Notes: generated by a model from the letters alone, not told the origin. A stretch of 64,000 bases of DNA from Corallococcus macrosporus DSM 14697 (GCF_002305895.1 NZ_CP022203.1:1094501-1158500); one strand, 5' to 3'. Numbered from the stretch's first letter, positions 49,077 through 56,980 are shown. Translations and numbers: made by a program.

Positions 49077-49108
49077 ATGATAAGGACTGTACGTGTTGTC
49101 CGTATCAT
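49077..49108. promoter_or_regulatory. Inverted repeat operator between cupin and peptide genes
   Basis: ATGATAAGGAC and GTCCGTATCAT form 11-bp half-sites (10 of 11 pair) around a 10-bp spacer, in the 141-bp divergent promoter region. It is the most AT-rich part of this stretch and overlaps where both promoters should be. It suggests one regulator for both genes. Confidence 0.55.
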
Positions 49109-49154
49109 CCATGTCTAGCTTTCAGACCATCCCCACCAAGAGGTGCGAGCGCTC

Positions 49155-49340
49155 ATGACGCCCGTCGAATCCCTCATGTCCGGTAGCTTGGATTCCGAAT
49201 CCGGCGAAGCCCACGTGAAGAACACCTACGTCAACTGCGACACGGCCAGCGTCGCCCCGCGCAAGCGGATGCCGCTGCCGCCGCCCGCGGTTCCTCCCCT
49301 GGCCGGGCCGGAGCATCCGAGCGCCAGCCAGGCCCGCTGA
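49155..49340 (+). CDS. 61-residue peptide, candidate modified or processed peptide
   Basis: From ATG 49155 the peptide has an acidic N-terminal half (SLMSGSLDSESGEAH), the single cysteine in NTYVNCDTAS, a basic APRKRM junction and a proline-rich C-terminal half (PLPPPAVPPLAGPEHP). GAGG lies 11 nt upstream; a GTG at 49143 is an alternative start. Its own strong terminator follows directly, and a palindromic operator precedes it, so it is a separate transcription unit between an oxygenase gene and an ECF sigma factor. The composition resembles a leader-core RiPP precursor or a protease substrate; this is inference. No known family recognised. Confidence 0.5.
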   Translation: MTPVESLMSGSLDSESGEAHVKNTYVNCDTASVAPRKRMPLPPPAVPPLAGPEHPSASQAR

Positions 49341-49347
49341 GCTCCAG

Positions 49348-49384
49348 GCCCGGGCGGGGTTTTCCACCCTCCCGGGCATTTTTC
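49348..49384 (+). terminator. Rho-independent terminator of the peptide gene
   Basis: GCCCGGGCGGG pairs with CCCTCCCGGGC (one mismatch), with an 8-nt loop, followed by ATTTTT. A genuine intrinsic terminator is uncommon in this GC-rich window. Confidence 0.75.
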
Positions 49385-49473
49385 CGCCCCGGTCCTTCTT
49401 TTTCTTCTCAAGGATTGGGCCGCCGCGCGTCTTTGACTGGGAAACGCGCAGGCGCGCATGTGAGTGGGGCTGC

Positions 49474-50034
49474 ATGTCCAACCTCTTCAACCGGGAACGG
49501 AGGCGCTTCGAAGCGTTCATCCGTCAGCATCGGCCCAGCCTCCTGGGGCTGGCCCGCCGGTTGTGTGCCCGGTCCAGCCTGGAGCCAGAGGACCTGGTCC
49601 AGGAGACCTTCGAGCGGGCGATGCCGGAGTTCGCGCATCTGAAGGACCGGACGGACTCCGCCGCGGCCGCGTGGCTGTGTACGACGATGACCAACCGCTT
49701 CCTGGACTACTGCCGCCGTCAGCGGACGGAGTCCCGGGGCATGCCGCACCTGGCGCTGGTCCAGGACCTGGCGGTGTCACCAGAGGAGACCCAGGAGAAC
49801 TGGGAGTTGGTGAGCACCGACGCCTTCCAGAAGGCCATCGAGCGGCTGAAGCCCCACCTGCGTGACGCCTACCGGCTGCACGCGGAGGGCAAGCGCTACA
49901 ACGCCATCGCCGAGCATTTCAACGTTCCCGTGGGCACCGTGGGGAGCTGGCTCACCCTGGCCCGCAGGGATTTGAAGGAACTGCTGCTGCCCCAGGTGGC
50001 GGTAGCCCGGGAGCAGGGGGCCACGAGCTCATGA
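49474..50034 (+). CDS. ECF RNA polymerase sigma factor
   Basis: 186 residues. Region 2 (EAFIRQHRPSLLGLARRLC, EPEDLVQETFERAM, WLCTTMTNRFLDYCRR) binds the -10 element, and region 4 (RLKPHLRDAYRLHAEG, YNAIAEHFNVPVGTVGSWL) binds the -35 element; there are no other domains. Its stop overlaps the anti-sigma gene start as ATGA, the usual sigma/anti-sigma coupling. It probably controls the CHAT, cupin and peptide genes of this locus, although no shared ECF promoter motif could be picked out by eye. Confidence 0.95.
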   Translation: MSNLFNRERRRFEAFIRQHRPSLLGLARRLCARSSLEPEDLVQETFERAMPEFAHLKDRTDSAAAAWLCTTMTNRFLDYCRRQRTESRGMPHLALVQDLAVSPEETQENWELVSTDAFQKAIERLKPHLRDAYRLHAEGKRYNAIAEHFNVPVGTVGSWLTLARRDLKELLLPQVAVAREQGATSS

Positions 50035-51443
50035 ACACGCCATGCACCAATCTGCACCTCTTCGTGGACGGAGAGCTGTCCGCTCCCGACGCGGAGACCT
50101 TTCGCCAGCACCTGGGCCGTTGCCCTGAGTGCGAGGCAGGCCTGCGGGACTTGCTTCAGTTGGAGCTGCTGGCCTCCCGCGCCCTGGGCACTGCCAACGC
50201 CGAGCCCGCACCGGAGCCAGCGCTGCCGGAGAAGGTGACGCCGCTGCGGCCGTGGCTGCAGCGGGTGTCCCGCGCGGTGGTGCCGGTGGCGTTGGCCGCG
50301 GGGCTGGCGGCGGTGGGCGTGTTCCACTTCCAGGCGCAGCCGGAGGCCCCTGTCGACGTGTGGCTGGCGGGCGCGGAGGTGCGGGGCCTGGAGGCGCGGC
50401 TCAGCCACCCCATGGCGGACCGCTTCCGGCCCTACGAGCCGATGCGCGGCACGTCCAGCGCGGAGAATCCGCTGCCGCTGCGGCCCCTGGCGGACCTGGA
50501 GGAGCGGGAGGACTTCCGGGGCATCGCCGCGGCCTACGCGCTGCGCGGGGACTGGCAGCAGGCGGAGTCCTTCCTGGCGCGGGCGCCGGCGTCCGCGGAC
50601 AAGGACAATGACCGGGCGGTGGTGGCGCTCAGCGGCCAGCGGTGGGAGGAGGCGCTGAACCTGCTGGGCGGCGCGCTGCGCCAGGAGCCGCGGCATGCGC
50701 AGGCGCTGTGGAACCGGGGCCTGGCGCTGCGGGGCCTGGGGCTGCTGAAGCAGGCCGAGGCGTCGTTCCGTGACGTCGCGGCGCTGCCGGGCCAGGAGGC
50801 GGGATGGAAGGCGGGCGCGGAGAAGCGCGCGGAGGAGCTGCGCGCGCTGCGTGAGGCGGAGGACGCCCGGTGGCGGCGTCAGGTCCGGGAGACGTGGACG
50901 CAGCTCACCGGGAAGCCGGTGGATGCGGCGTACCTGGTACAGCAGCAGCCGGCGGTGACGCGCGCGGCGCTCTATGAGGCGGTGCGCACGGCGGCCTCGA
51001 TGGATGCGGCGACCGCGCTGCTGCCGCTGGCGGCGGCGTTGGACCGGCTGGGTGAAGGCACGGTGCTCCAGGACTACGTGCGGGATGTGGCGGCGCGGGA
51101 CTTCCGGGTGCGCGCGCCGCTGGCGGCGGAGTACGCGCGGCTGGTGCAGGGCGAGGTCGTGGCGGGTCTGCTGGAGCGGCTGCGGGTCTCCCAGGAGACG
51201 GACCTGTACGTCGGCGCGCTGCTCCACACCGGGGAGGCGGCGCGGGACGCCGAGGCGCTCAAGGCGGTGCAGCGTTACGCCCACGGCTCGAGGGACCCCT
51301 GGCTCAACCTGCTGGCCGAGCGCGAGCGGGCCCGGAGCGAGGAGGCGTCCGGCCGCGCGGCCAACGCCGAGCAGCTCCTGCTGGCCACGCTCCGCACGTG
51401 TGGTGCGTACAACAAGCTCTTCCCGTGCGCGGAAATCAACTGA
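50031..51443 (+). CDS. Zinc-finger anti-sigma factor fused to a TPR region
   Basis: 470 residues. The cytoplasmic start is a zf-HC2 anti-sigma domain with the HxxxCxxC motif (His27, Cys31, Cys34) plus Cys5. A membrane helix (about 83-104) follows, then a periplasmic TPR-like region with LEARLSHPMADRFRP and GIAAAYALRGDWQQAESFL, aligning along about 350 residues with the CHAT protein at 45.2 kb. The protein ends at CAEIN exactly where the CHAT paralogue continues, so it looks like a full zf-HC2-TPR-CHAT protein that has lost its protease domain. A terminator follows 26 bp after the stop. Confidence 0.88.
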   Translation: MNTPCTNLHLFVDGELSAPDAETFRQHLGRCPECEAGLRDLLQLELLASRALGTANAEPAPEPALPEKVTPLRPWLQRVSRAVVPVALAAGLAAVGVFHFQAQPEAPVDVWLAGAEVRGLEARLSHPMADRFRPYEPMRGTSSAENPLPLRPLADLEEREDFRGIAAAYALRGDWQQAESFLARAPASADKDNDRAVVALSGQRWEEALNLLGGALRQEPRHAQALWNRGLALRGLGLLKQAEASFRDVAALPGQEAGWKAGAEKRAEELRALREAEDARWRRQVRETWTQLTGKPVDAAYLVQQQPAVTRAALYEAVRTAASMDAATALLPLAAALDRLGEGTVLQDYVRDVAARDFRVRAPLAAEYARLVQGEVVAGLLERLRVSQETDLYVGALLHTGEAARDAEALKAVQRYAHGSRDPWLNLLAERERARSEEASGRAANAEQLLLATLRTCGAYNKLFPCAEIN

Positions 51444-51469
51444 GCCCACGCTTCAGGTGAAGACGCGCG

Positions 51470-51505
51470 GAGGCCGGCCTGTGACAGGGTCGGCCTCTTG
51501 CTTTT
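51470..51505 (+). terminator. Terminator after the sigma/anti-sigma operon
   Basis: GAGGCCG pairs with CGGCCTC, with an inner CCTGT/ACAGG stem, then TTGCTTTT. Confidence 0.7.
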
Positions 51506-51627
51506 GAGGGCGCCGTGCAGGCGCGTGTCCAGCACCGTGCGGACGCGGGACTCGTGGCGGACGGCCCTGGCGCGGCGTGGCAGACGCCGCGCGGAGCTGC
51601 GCGCCACGCGGACGTAGCTTCGCGTCG

Positions 51628-52797
51628 TCAGGCCTCGAAGAGGACGGGGAAGCCCAGGAGGGCGCTGCCTTCCTGGGTGAACCAGCCCTCCGCCACGGCC
51701 GCGTGTTGGGTGAGGGTGTGGATGTCGCGGAAGCGGCGCTGGAGTGAGGCGCCGTCGCGCACCGACGTCGCGCCGCCCGCGTGGTAGCAGGCCGTCACCA
51801 CCTCGGCGGCCGTCTCCACGGCCCAGGTCAGGGTGGAGGACACCTGGGGCGCGAGGCTGAAGGCGCGCATGGGAGACTCCTGGCAGGCCTCCCAGAACAC
51901 CTCGCCCATGCGGCGGAGGGCGTCATGGGCGGCGCGGGCGCCTGTCTCTGCGCGGCCCAGGCGATTGCGGAACACGGGTGAGTCTACGAGTGACGTGCGC
52001 GCGTACAGCCGCCGCTTGCCCGAGCGGGCGATGGCGAGCAGGTCATCCACCGCGCCCTGCGCGATGCCCACCGCCACCGCGCCGATGTGCATGGCGTAGT
52101 GGAGCACTGGCACCACGAAGTTGGGGCCCGTGACGCAGGGCTGGCCGGTGAAGATGTCGAAGGTGCGCTTCTGGGGGACGAAGGCGTCGATGGCAATGTC
52201 GTGGCTGCCGGTGCCGCGCAGGCCGAGCACGTCCCAGTGCTCGATGATGCGGACCTCGCTGGCGGGGAGCAGCATGGCGCGTGTTTCGGGCAGGCCCTCG
52301 GCGGGGCCTGGGCGGGGCTTTCCGTCCGGGCCGAGCACGACGCAGTTGCCGAACAGCCATTCACTCTGGCGGCAGCCGGTGGCGAAGTTCCAGTGGCCGG
52401 TGACGCGGTAACCGCCGTCCACCTGCACGGCCTGGCCCTGGGCATTGAAGGCGCCACCGCCGGTGGCGTTCGGCCCCGGGGCGTAGATGGCGTCGAACTC
52501 CTCGCGGGGGAGGAGGGCGAAGAGCTGAGGGCTCTCCGATGCAATCATCATCGTCCAGGCGGTGGAGGCGTCCGCGCGGGCCAGCTCGGAGAGGACGTCC
52601 AGGCCCGTGACGAGGTCCAGCTCCAGGCCGCCGTGACTGCGGGGGACGAGCATCCGGTAGACGCCGATGTCCTTCAGTGTGGCGATGAGGTCCAGGGGGA
52701 GCTGCCGTGCCTGTTCAATCTCCCCACTGCGAGCGGAGAGGGCAGGGGCCAACTCACGTACCGCATGCAGCAGCTTCGCTCCGGCATCCAGCGTCAT
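51628..52797 (-). CDS. Acyl-CoA dehydrogenase-fold flavin monooxygenase (HsaA-like)
   Basis: 389 residues of the acyl-CoA dehydrogenase fold. Blocks include YRMLVPRSHGGLELDL, the flavin-near segments ADASTAWTMM and GHWNFATGCRQSEWLF, and VLGLRGTGSHDI. The order and the RGTGSHD segment fit the group D two-component monooxygenases (HsaA, hydroxylases of phenols) rather than a true acyl-CoA dehydrogenase, because the catalytic glutamate region is not evident. These use reduced FMN/FAD supplied by a separate reductase, which is not in this window. Substrate unknown. Confidence 0.85.
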   Translation of the reverse strand: MTLDAGAKLLHAVRELAPALSARSGEIEQARQLPLDLIATLKDIGVYRMLVPRSHGGLELDLVTGLDVLSELARADASTAWTMMIASESPQLFALLPREEFDAIYAPGPNATGGGAFNAQGQAVQVDGGYRVTGHWNFATGCRQSEWLFGNCVVLGPDGKPRPGPAEGLPETRAMLLPASEVRIIEHWDVLGLRGTGSHDIAIDAFVPQKRTFDIFTGQPCVTGPNFVVPVLHYAMHIGAVAVGIAQGAVDDLLAIARSGKRRLYARTSLVDSPVFRNRLGRAETGARAAHDALRRMGEVFWEACQESPMRAFSLAPQVSSTLTWAVETAAEVVTACYHAGGATSVRDGASLQRRFRDIHTLTQHAAVAEGWFTQEGSALLGFPVLFEA

Positions 52798-52896
52798 GGT
52801 CGATGCTCCGGAAAGAGAGCCTCAACGATGCCTGATGTTCGGTGTTTGTGAAAGATGCGGCGCGCTATGAATCTTCAGCGGTGGGCAGCCATTGCA

Positions 52897-53187
52897 TCAA
52901 TCTGGCTGGGTGTCTGTTGACTTCGCCGGCACCCGGTCGAGCAGGAAATTGGTTGGGCGCGGGTTGAGCGTGCGCAATGCTTGGAGCATGACTTCACTCA
53001 TCAGGCCCGAGTACGCGTGTTCGCGCATCTGGAAGAGATGGGGTACATGCTCAAGCTTGGCTGGGTCGAGGACAGGATCCTGGGCGTGGATGACCTTGTC
53101 TTTGAAATACCCGATGTCCGGTGTGTCCAGGTTGAGGCAATCGACGGTCCCTGTGAGATTGATTCGGAGGCGCCTCTGGATGGATGG
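52897..53187 (-). pseudogene. Truncated second copy of the Imm11 immunity gene
   Basis: About 90 codons right after the intact Imm11 gene and in the same strand repeat its last third: NLTGTVDCLNLD, DPVLDPAKLEHVPHLF, SEVMLQALRTLNPRPTNF, then a stop. The first two-thirds are missing. Identity is partial, so it is an old tandem duplicate or the remains of an earlier immunity gene. Confidence 0.75.
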
Positions 53188-53190
53188 ACC

Positions 53191-53799
53191 TCATGCGACA
53201 GGTGGGGCACCCGAAGGCTGCGAGGGGACTTGAGCCAGTTGGTCGAGAACGAAGTTGGTCGGGCGTGGGTCGAGCGCGCGCAGTGCTTGAAACATGACTT
53301 CGCTGAAAAGATATGAATAGGAGTGTTCGCGCACCCTGAAGAGGTGAGGAGCGGTTTTGAGCTTGGCAGGGTCCAATACAGGGTTGTCGACACTTACGAT
53401 CTTGTCGTTGTGATATTCGATTTCCGACGCCTCTAAGTTGAGGCAGTCCACGGTTCCGATTGGATTGATGATGAAGTGGTCCGTGGATGCAACGCGTTTT
53501 TTGTGGTTGTAGATGGCGACTGGCAGGTACTCCACGGGACCTTGGTTGACGCGCTCGAAGACTTCCTTGACCCGTTTACTGACGATGAGCATGCTGCGAG
53601 CATTTTCAATCAGGTCAGAGATCTGCATTCCCTGATACCGATCGGTCATGTAGACACGGGCATCAGTAGGGTAATCGGCTCCAATCGGTTCTCCATGGCC
53701 AATCTTGTAGCTCAGGAGGCCGAGTCCCTCAGGGTGTTTGTCAATGAAGCAGTAATCTAAGTTCTTACGTGGCCTGAGTAGGATGAGATAGTAGTGCAT
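53191..53799 (-). CDS. Imm11-family immunity protein
   Basis: 202 residues, soluble, with the pattern of Imm11 (DUF1629-like) proteins: YYLILLRPRKN at the start, MLIVSKRVKEVFE, VEYLPVAIYNHKK, FIINPIGTVDCLNLE, LFRVREHSYSYLFSEVM. It starts 25 nt after the AHH nuclease gene with AAGGAG in front, and should protect the cell from that toxin by direct binding. GC content is low compared with housekeeping genes here, pointing to horizontal transfer. Confidence 0.85.
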   Translation of the reverse strand: MHYYLILLRPRKNLDYCFIDKHPEGLGLLSYKIGHGEPIGADYPTDARVYMTDRYQGMQISDLIENARSMLIVSKRVKEVFERVNQGPVEYLPVAIYNHKKRVASTDHFIINPIGTVDCLNLEASEIEYHNDKIVSVDNPVLDPAKLKTAPHLFRVREHSYSYLFSEVMFQALRALDPRPTNFVLDQLAQVPSQPSGAPPVA

Positions 53800-53824
53800 T
53801 GGGGACTCCTTGAGGAGGGGCTGT

Positions 53825-54748
53825 TTATAGGTCTGACTGAATTGCTTTGTTCGCTTTTTTGTCTAGAGACGGGCCCGCTCCCTCGGGGCGACCCCATGAG
53901 AGGATGATTTCAAGGAGTTTCGTTGAGAGCCTCTCCAGGCGAGCCTTGTCGAGCTCTACGTCTGGAATTTCGTGTTCCTCTCGGTCTGCCGCCTGGACGC
54001 AGATCTTTTTGTAGTCGTCGACGATAGAGCTCAACCCATCAGTCATTTCGCTCACCAGAAGATTGTAGATGGGGTGGTTCGTGCATGACGCCGGCAGCGA
54101 CTTCGTATCGTCGTCCTTCAGTTGGATATGACGTGGTAGGTTGAGCAGCGCAGCGACCTCGCGATCCTGCGGAATCATCAACATGTTCTTCTTGTGATTG
54201 ATGTTGTATTTCGCCTTGAGCAGTGCCTTCTGGATCATGTTGCTGACCTTGGCTTCTTGCTCTTGGATGACCGAGTCCAGCGTGCCCTTCGGAATCAGGT
54301 GGTGGGCGTTGTTCCAGTACGGCCAGGTGTCCTGAGTAAAGTTGTAGCCCGCCGGAATACGGACCTTGCCCTTGGCGAAGGTCTTGCGCTTGATGGCGCG
54401 CCGAGGCCCTCCGATGTCCCAGTCGCCCGGCTCCGGGATGTCCAGGTGGGCGCAGTAGCGGTCGGGTGTCATGCCGCCCTTGTTCGCCCGGTAGGCCGAG
54501 GTTTGGAGGCGCCGCTCCGGCGGGTGCTCGTTGTAGCGGTGCAGCCGCTCCTTGATTTCCCCGTGCGTGTCCGCCTGCTCATAGGCCTGATACCGGTAAT
54601 TGCAGGAAACCTTGTTCTTGAAGTCGGAGAAGTCGCCCGTGTGGCCGGTGAGGCAAGCGCCACCCTCGGTCGTGTTCTTCACGATGAGGTGGAGGTCGTT
54701 GAGCTCCGCGTCCCCGAAATGCCCCGTGTCCTTCTTCTTCTTCGACAT
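53825..54748 (-). CDS. AHH-family nuclease toxin
   Basis: 307 residues starting MSKKKKD at 54748 (upstream in-frame ATG at 54841 is unlikely). No signal peptide. The centre carries WNNAHHLIPKG (AHH at 148-150), the hallmark of the AHH subgroup of HNH/Endonuclease VII nucleases, followed by NHKKNMLMIP and a helical C-terminal part. This family occurs as toxin domains of type VI and other contact-dependent systems. The N-terminal 140 residues contain no PAAR, VgrG or Rhs unit, so it would be a cargo effector. The paired Imm11 gene is downstream. Confidence 0.85.
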   Translation of the reverse strand: MSKKKKDTGHFGDAELNDLHLIVKNTTEGGACLTGHTGDFSDFKNKVSCNYRYQAYEQADTHGEIKERLHRYNEHPPERRLQTSAYRANKGGMTPDRYCAHLDIPEPGDWDIGGPRRAIKRKTFAKGKVRIPAGYNFTQDTWPYWNNAHHLIPKGTLDSVIQEQEAKVSNMIQKALLKAKYNINHKKNMLMIPQDREVAALLNLPRHIQLKDDDTKSLPASCTNHPIYNLLVSEMTDGLSSIVDDYKKICVQAADREEHEIPDVELDKARLERLSTKLLEIILSWGRPEGAGPSLDKKANKAIQSDL

Positions 54749-54859
54749 GGCCTGGTCCCGAGCTGAAGGGTGCCTGCGCCATCGAGTGTCCCGGACGCAT
54801 CCGGGAGGGTCAAGGGGATGAGGCCAATGCCAGAGACGCATGACGGACCCTGGCGTAGA

Positions 54860-55693
54860 ATGGTCATCAGGCCACTCACCTTCGCTGACGACATGAAGCC
54901 GAACTTCCTCCCCATCGCCATCAAGAACTCAGGCACCGCGCTGGAGGAACTGCTTCCGCGCGTCATCGCCGCGCCTCCCGCGCTGCAGAACTACGCGTAC
55001 ATCTGCCTGCTGCACCGGCGCATCGCGACGGGCTCGCTCCTGGCCACCAGCGACCCGGCGCCGTTCTACGCATACCTGTTCAAGAGCGCTCGCGCCTTCC
55101 TGCACTTCCTCACGACCGCGCCCGATGGAGAGAAGCTCACCTCGAAGGCCGAGCCCTTCTTCGACGCCGTCGCCTGCCGGGACGATGAGGCCGCGCGGGC
55201 CATGGCCACGCTGTGCCCACGCAAGCCCGACACCACGCGCGAATACGAAGAGGACTTCTTCGCCGTGTGGCTGCCCATGGCGTTCTTCTTCGGCAACGTC
55301 CCGCGCGAGGAGCTGCTGCCAGACCTGGAGCTCTTCGCCAAGCTGACCGAGGAGAACCCCGACCCGCATCTCGACGTCTGCTGGGGACTCATCGACAAGG
55401 ACCAGAAGCGGTTCGACGAGGGCCTCGAAGCGCTCATTGAACAGAAGCGCAAGGCCCACGACAAGGCGCGCCGGGAGGAGACGCAGAATCCCGACGAGGC
55501 CGCCACCACCGCGCACGTCTCCACCGAGATTCTGGCCTACATCGAGCTGGCCCAGCGTGCCGGACTCACCGTGGCGCCGGACCATCCGCTGGCGCCCGGC
55601 GTCGCGCGGAGGTTCCACCTGCGCAAGCTGCCCGACCCGGACAGTTGGCGTGTCCCTGAGCCCTTCAGCTCCTTCAAGAAGCCGAAGCGCTGA
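54860..55693 (+). CDS. Imm49-family immunity protein
   Basis: 277 residues, all-helical and soluble. Imm49 blocks are LEELLPRVI, YICLLHRRIATGSLLAT, FYAYLFKSARAFLHFLTTAP and DEAATTAHVSTEILAYIELA. No toxin partner for Imm49 lies next to it; the divergent AHH toxin already has Imm11. The ATG at 54860 has a weak ribosome site; ATG 54890 is an alternative. Its stop overlaps the thiolase-like gene start by one base, so both are translated together. Confidence 0.8.
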   Translation: MVIRPLTFADDMKPNFLPIAIKNSGTALEELLPRVIAAPPALQNYAYICLLHRRIATGSLLATSDPAPFYAYLFKSARAFLHFLTTAPDGEKLTSKAEPFFDAVACRDDEAARAMATLCPRKPDTTREYEEDFFAVWLPMAFFFGNVPREELLPDLELFAKLTEENPDPHLDVCWGLIDKDQKRFDEGLEALIEQKRKAHDKARREETQNPDEAATTAHVSTEILAYIELAQRAGLTVAPDHPLAPGVARRFHLRKLPDPDSWRVPEPFSSFKKPKR

Positions 55694-56856
55694 TGCCTCC
55701 AGCAACGGGAATCGTCATCAGTGGTCTGGGCATGGTGTCCAGTCTGGGTTTCGACGTGGTCACGAACTGCGCCGCGCAGCGCGCCGGCCTGACGTGGCGC
55801 CATCCTCTGACGCAGGCTGTTGCCTATGACGAAGCCGAACTCGAGGCGCCCGTCTCGGGAGCGCCCATCGAGGGCTTCACGAATGGCTTCATCCAGTCGG
55901 GCACCTGGGTCCGCATGGCCGTCACGGCCCTGGAGGACCTGGTGGACTACGGCCAGTTGCCGGGCCGTGAGGACGCGCGCTTCTGGCAGACGACGGGCGT
56001 CGCCTGGGTCCTGCCTCCGCTCCTGTTCGAGCGCTTCTTCTGGCCGGAACCCGAGGTCCCCGCCTTGCTGGAGACCTACTGCGCGGACCTGCTCGCGCGC
56101 CTGACGCAACTCCCGCTCCAGATGATTCCAGGTGGCTTCATCCCCGGCGGGCCCCATGGCGTGGCGACGGCGGTGCAGCGGGCCGAAGCGCTCTTCACGC
56201 GCGGCCGCATGGAGCGCGTCCTCATCCTGGGCACCGATTCCTGGTTGGACCGCCCCAGCATCAACCTCCTCGTCCGCGAAGGGCGGCTCAAGACGTCCGA
56301 GCGCCCCGTGGGCCTGTGCCCCAGCGAGTCCGCGGCCTGTGTGCTGGTGGAGCGGGCCTCGCTCGCGGAGCAGCGGGGGGCTCGGGCTGAGTCACGCATC
56401 CTGGCCGCCGCGGTCCAGGACGCACCCGAAGCGCCTTCAGCCGAAGCTGAGGAGGCGCCTGTCCTCTCCCGAAGTCAGTGGGCCCCCACGTGGGGCCGCC
56501 AGCTCGCCTCAAGCATTCAGCGAACGCTGGAGGCCGCCGGAGTCCGCGAGCCGTTCCGGGGAGACATCCTCGTGGACCTCAACGGCGAGGAATGGAGGGC
56601 GCGTGTCTGGGGCCATGCTCAGCAGCTCCTCCAGGAACAGGTCGACTTCTCAGGGAGCCGGCTGGTGATTCCCGCCATCGCGTTCGGGGACGTCGGCGCG
56701 GCGAGCGGCGTGGTCTCGCTCTGCGTCGCCACGCGCTCCTACGTGCGGGGATATGCGTTGGCGAGCCGGACGCTCATCTGCTCGGTCTCCGATGATGGCG
56801 GCACCGGCGCGGTGCTGACCGAGGCCCTTCCGCGGAAGCCATCCCAGGCGCCCTGA
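55693..56856 (+). CDS. Thiolase/ketosynthase-fold protein without catalytic cysteine
   Basis: 387 residues with the duplicated thiolase fold: VISGLGMVSSLG at the start, GGPHGVATAVQRAEALFTRG, ERVLILGTDSWLDRP, SESAACVLVERAS, and a second-half GDVGAASGVVSL. At the elbow where beta-ketoacyl synthases have the nucleophile cysteine (A-C-S/A-x-G) this protein has GGPHG, so it cannot condense acyl groups in the usual way. Such proteins accompany effector genes of type VI systems in several proteobacteria and may be structural or chaperone-like; that context role is recalled knowledge plus inference. Coupled to Imm49. Confidence 0.78.
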   Translation: MPPATGIVISGLGMVSSLGFDVVTNCAAQRAGLTWRHPLTQAVAYDEAELEAPVSGAPIEGFTNGFIQSGTWVRMAVTALEDLVDYGQLPGREDARFWQTTGVAWVLPPLLFERFFWPEPEVPALLETYCADLLARLTQLPLQMIPGGFIPGGPHGVATAVQRAEALFTRGRMERVLILGTDSWLDRPSINLLVREGRLKTSERPVGLCPSESAACVLVERASLAEQRGARAESRILAAAVQDAPEAPSAEAEEAPVLSRSQWAPTWGRQLASSIQRTLEAAGVREPFRGDILVDLNGEEWRARVWGHAQQLLQEQVDFSGSRLVIPAIAFGDVGAASGVVSLCVATRSYVRGYALASRTLICSVSDDGGTGAVLTEALPRKPSQAP

Positions 56857-56893
56857 CGAGCGCGCCTGGGAGATACCGGGCCCTGAGATGCCG

Positions 56894-56921
56894 TCCCGAG
56901 CGCCTTGATGCGCGCTCGGGA
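56894..56921. terminator. Hairpin between the convergent thiolase-like and gnd genes
   Basis: TCCCGAGCGC pairs perfectly with GCGCTCGGGA across an 8-nt loop. Partial copies of the same arms flank it. Probably bidirectional. Confidence 0.6.
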
Positions 56922-56980
56922 GGTCAGCGTCGGCAATCCCAGACGCGCTGACGCGCGCCCGGGAAGCACGGGGCCTTTGA

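Noticed and set aside
48006-49340. Firm call of a RiPP biosynthetic cluster
   Set aside because: A cupin oxygenase next to a small peptide is suggestive, but there is no leader-binding domain, transporter or known precursor motif, so it is kept as a hypothesis only.
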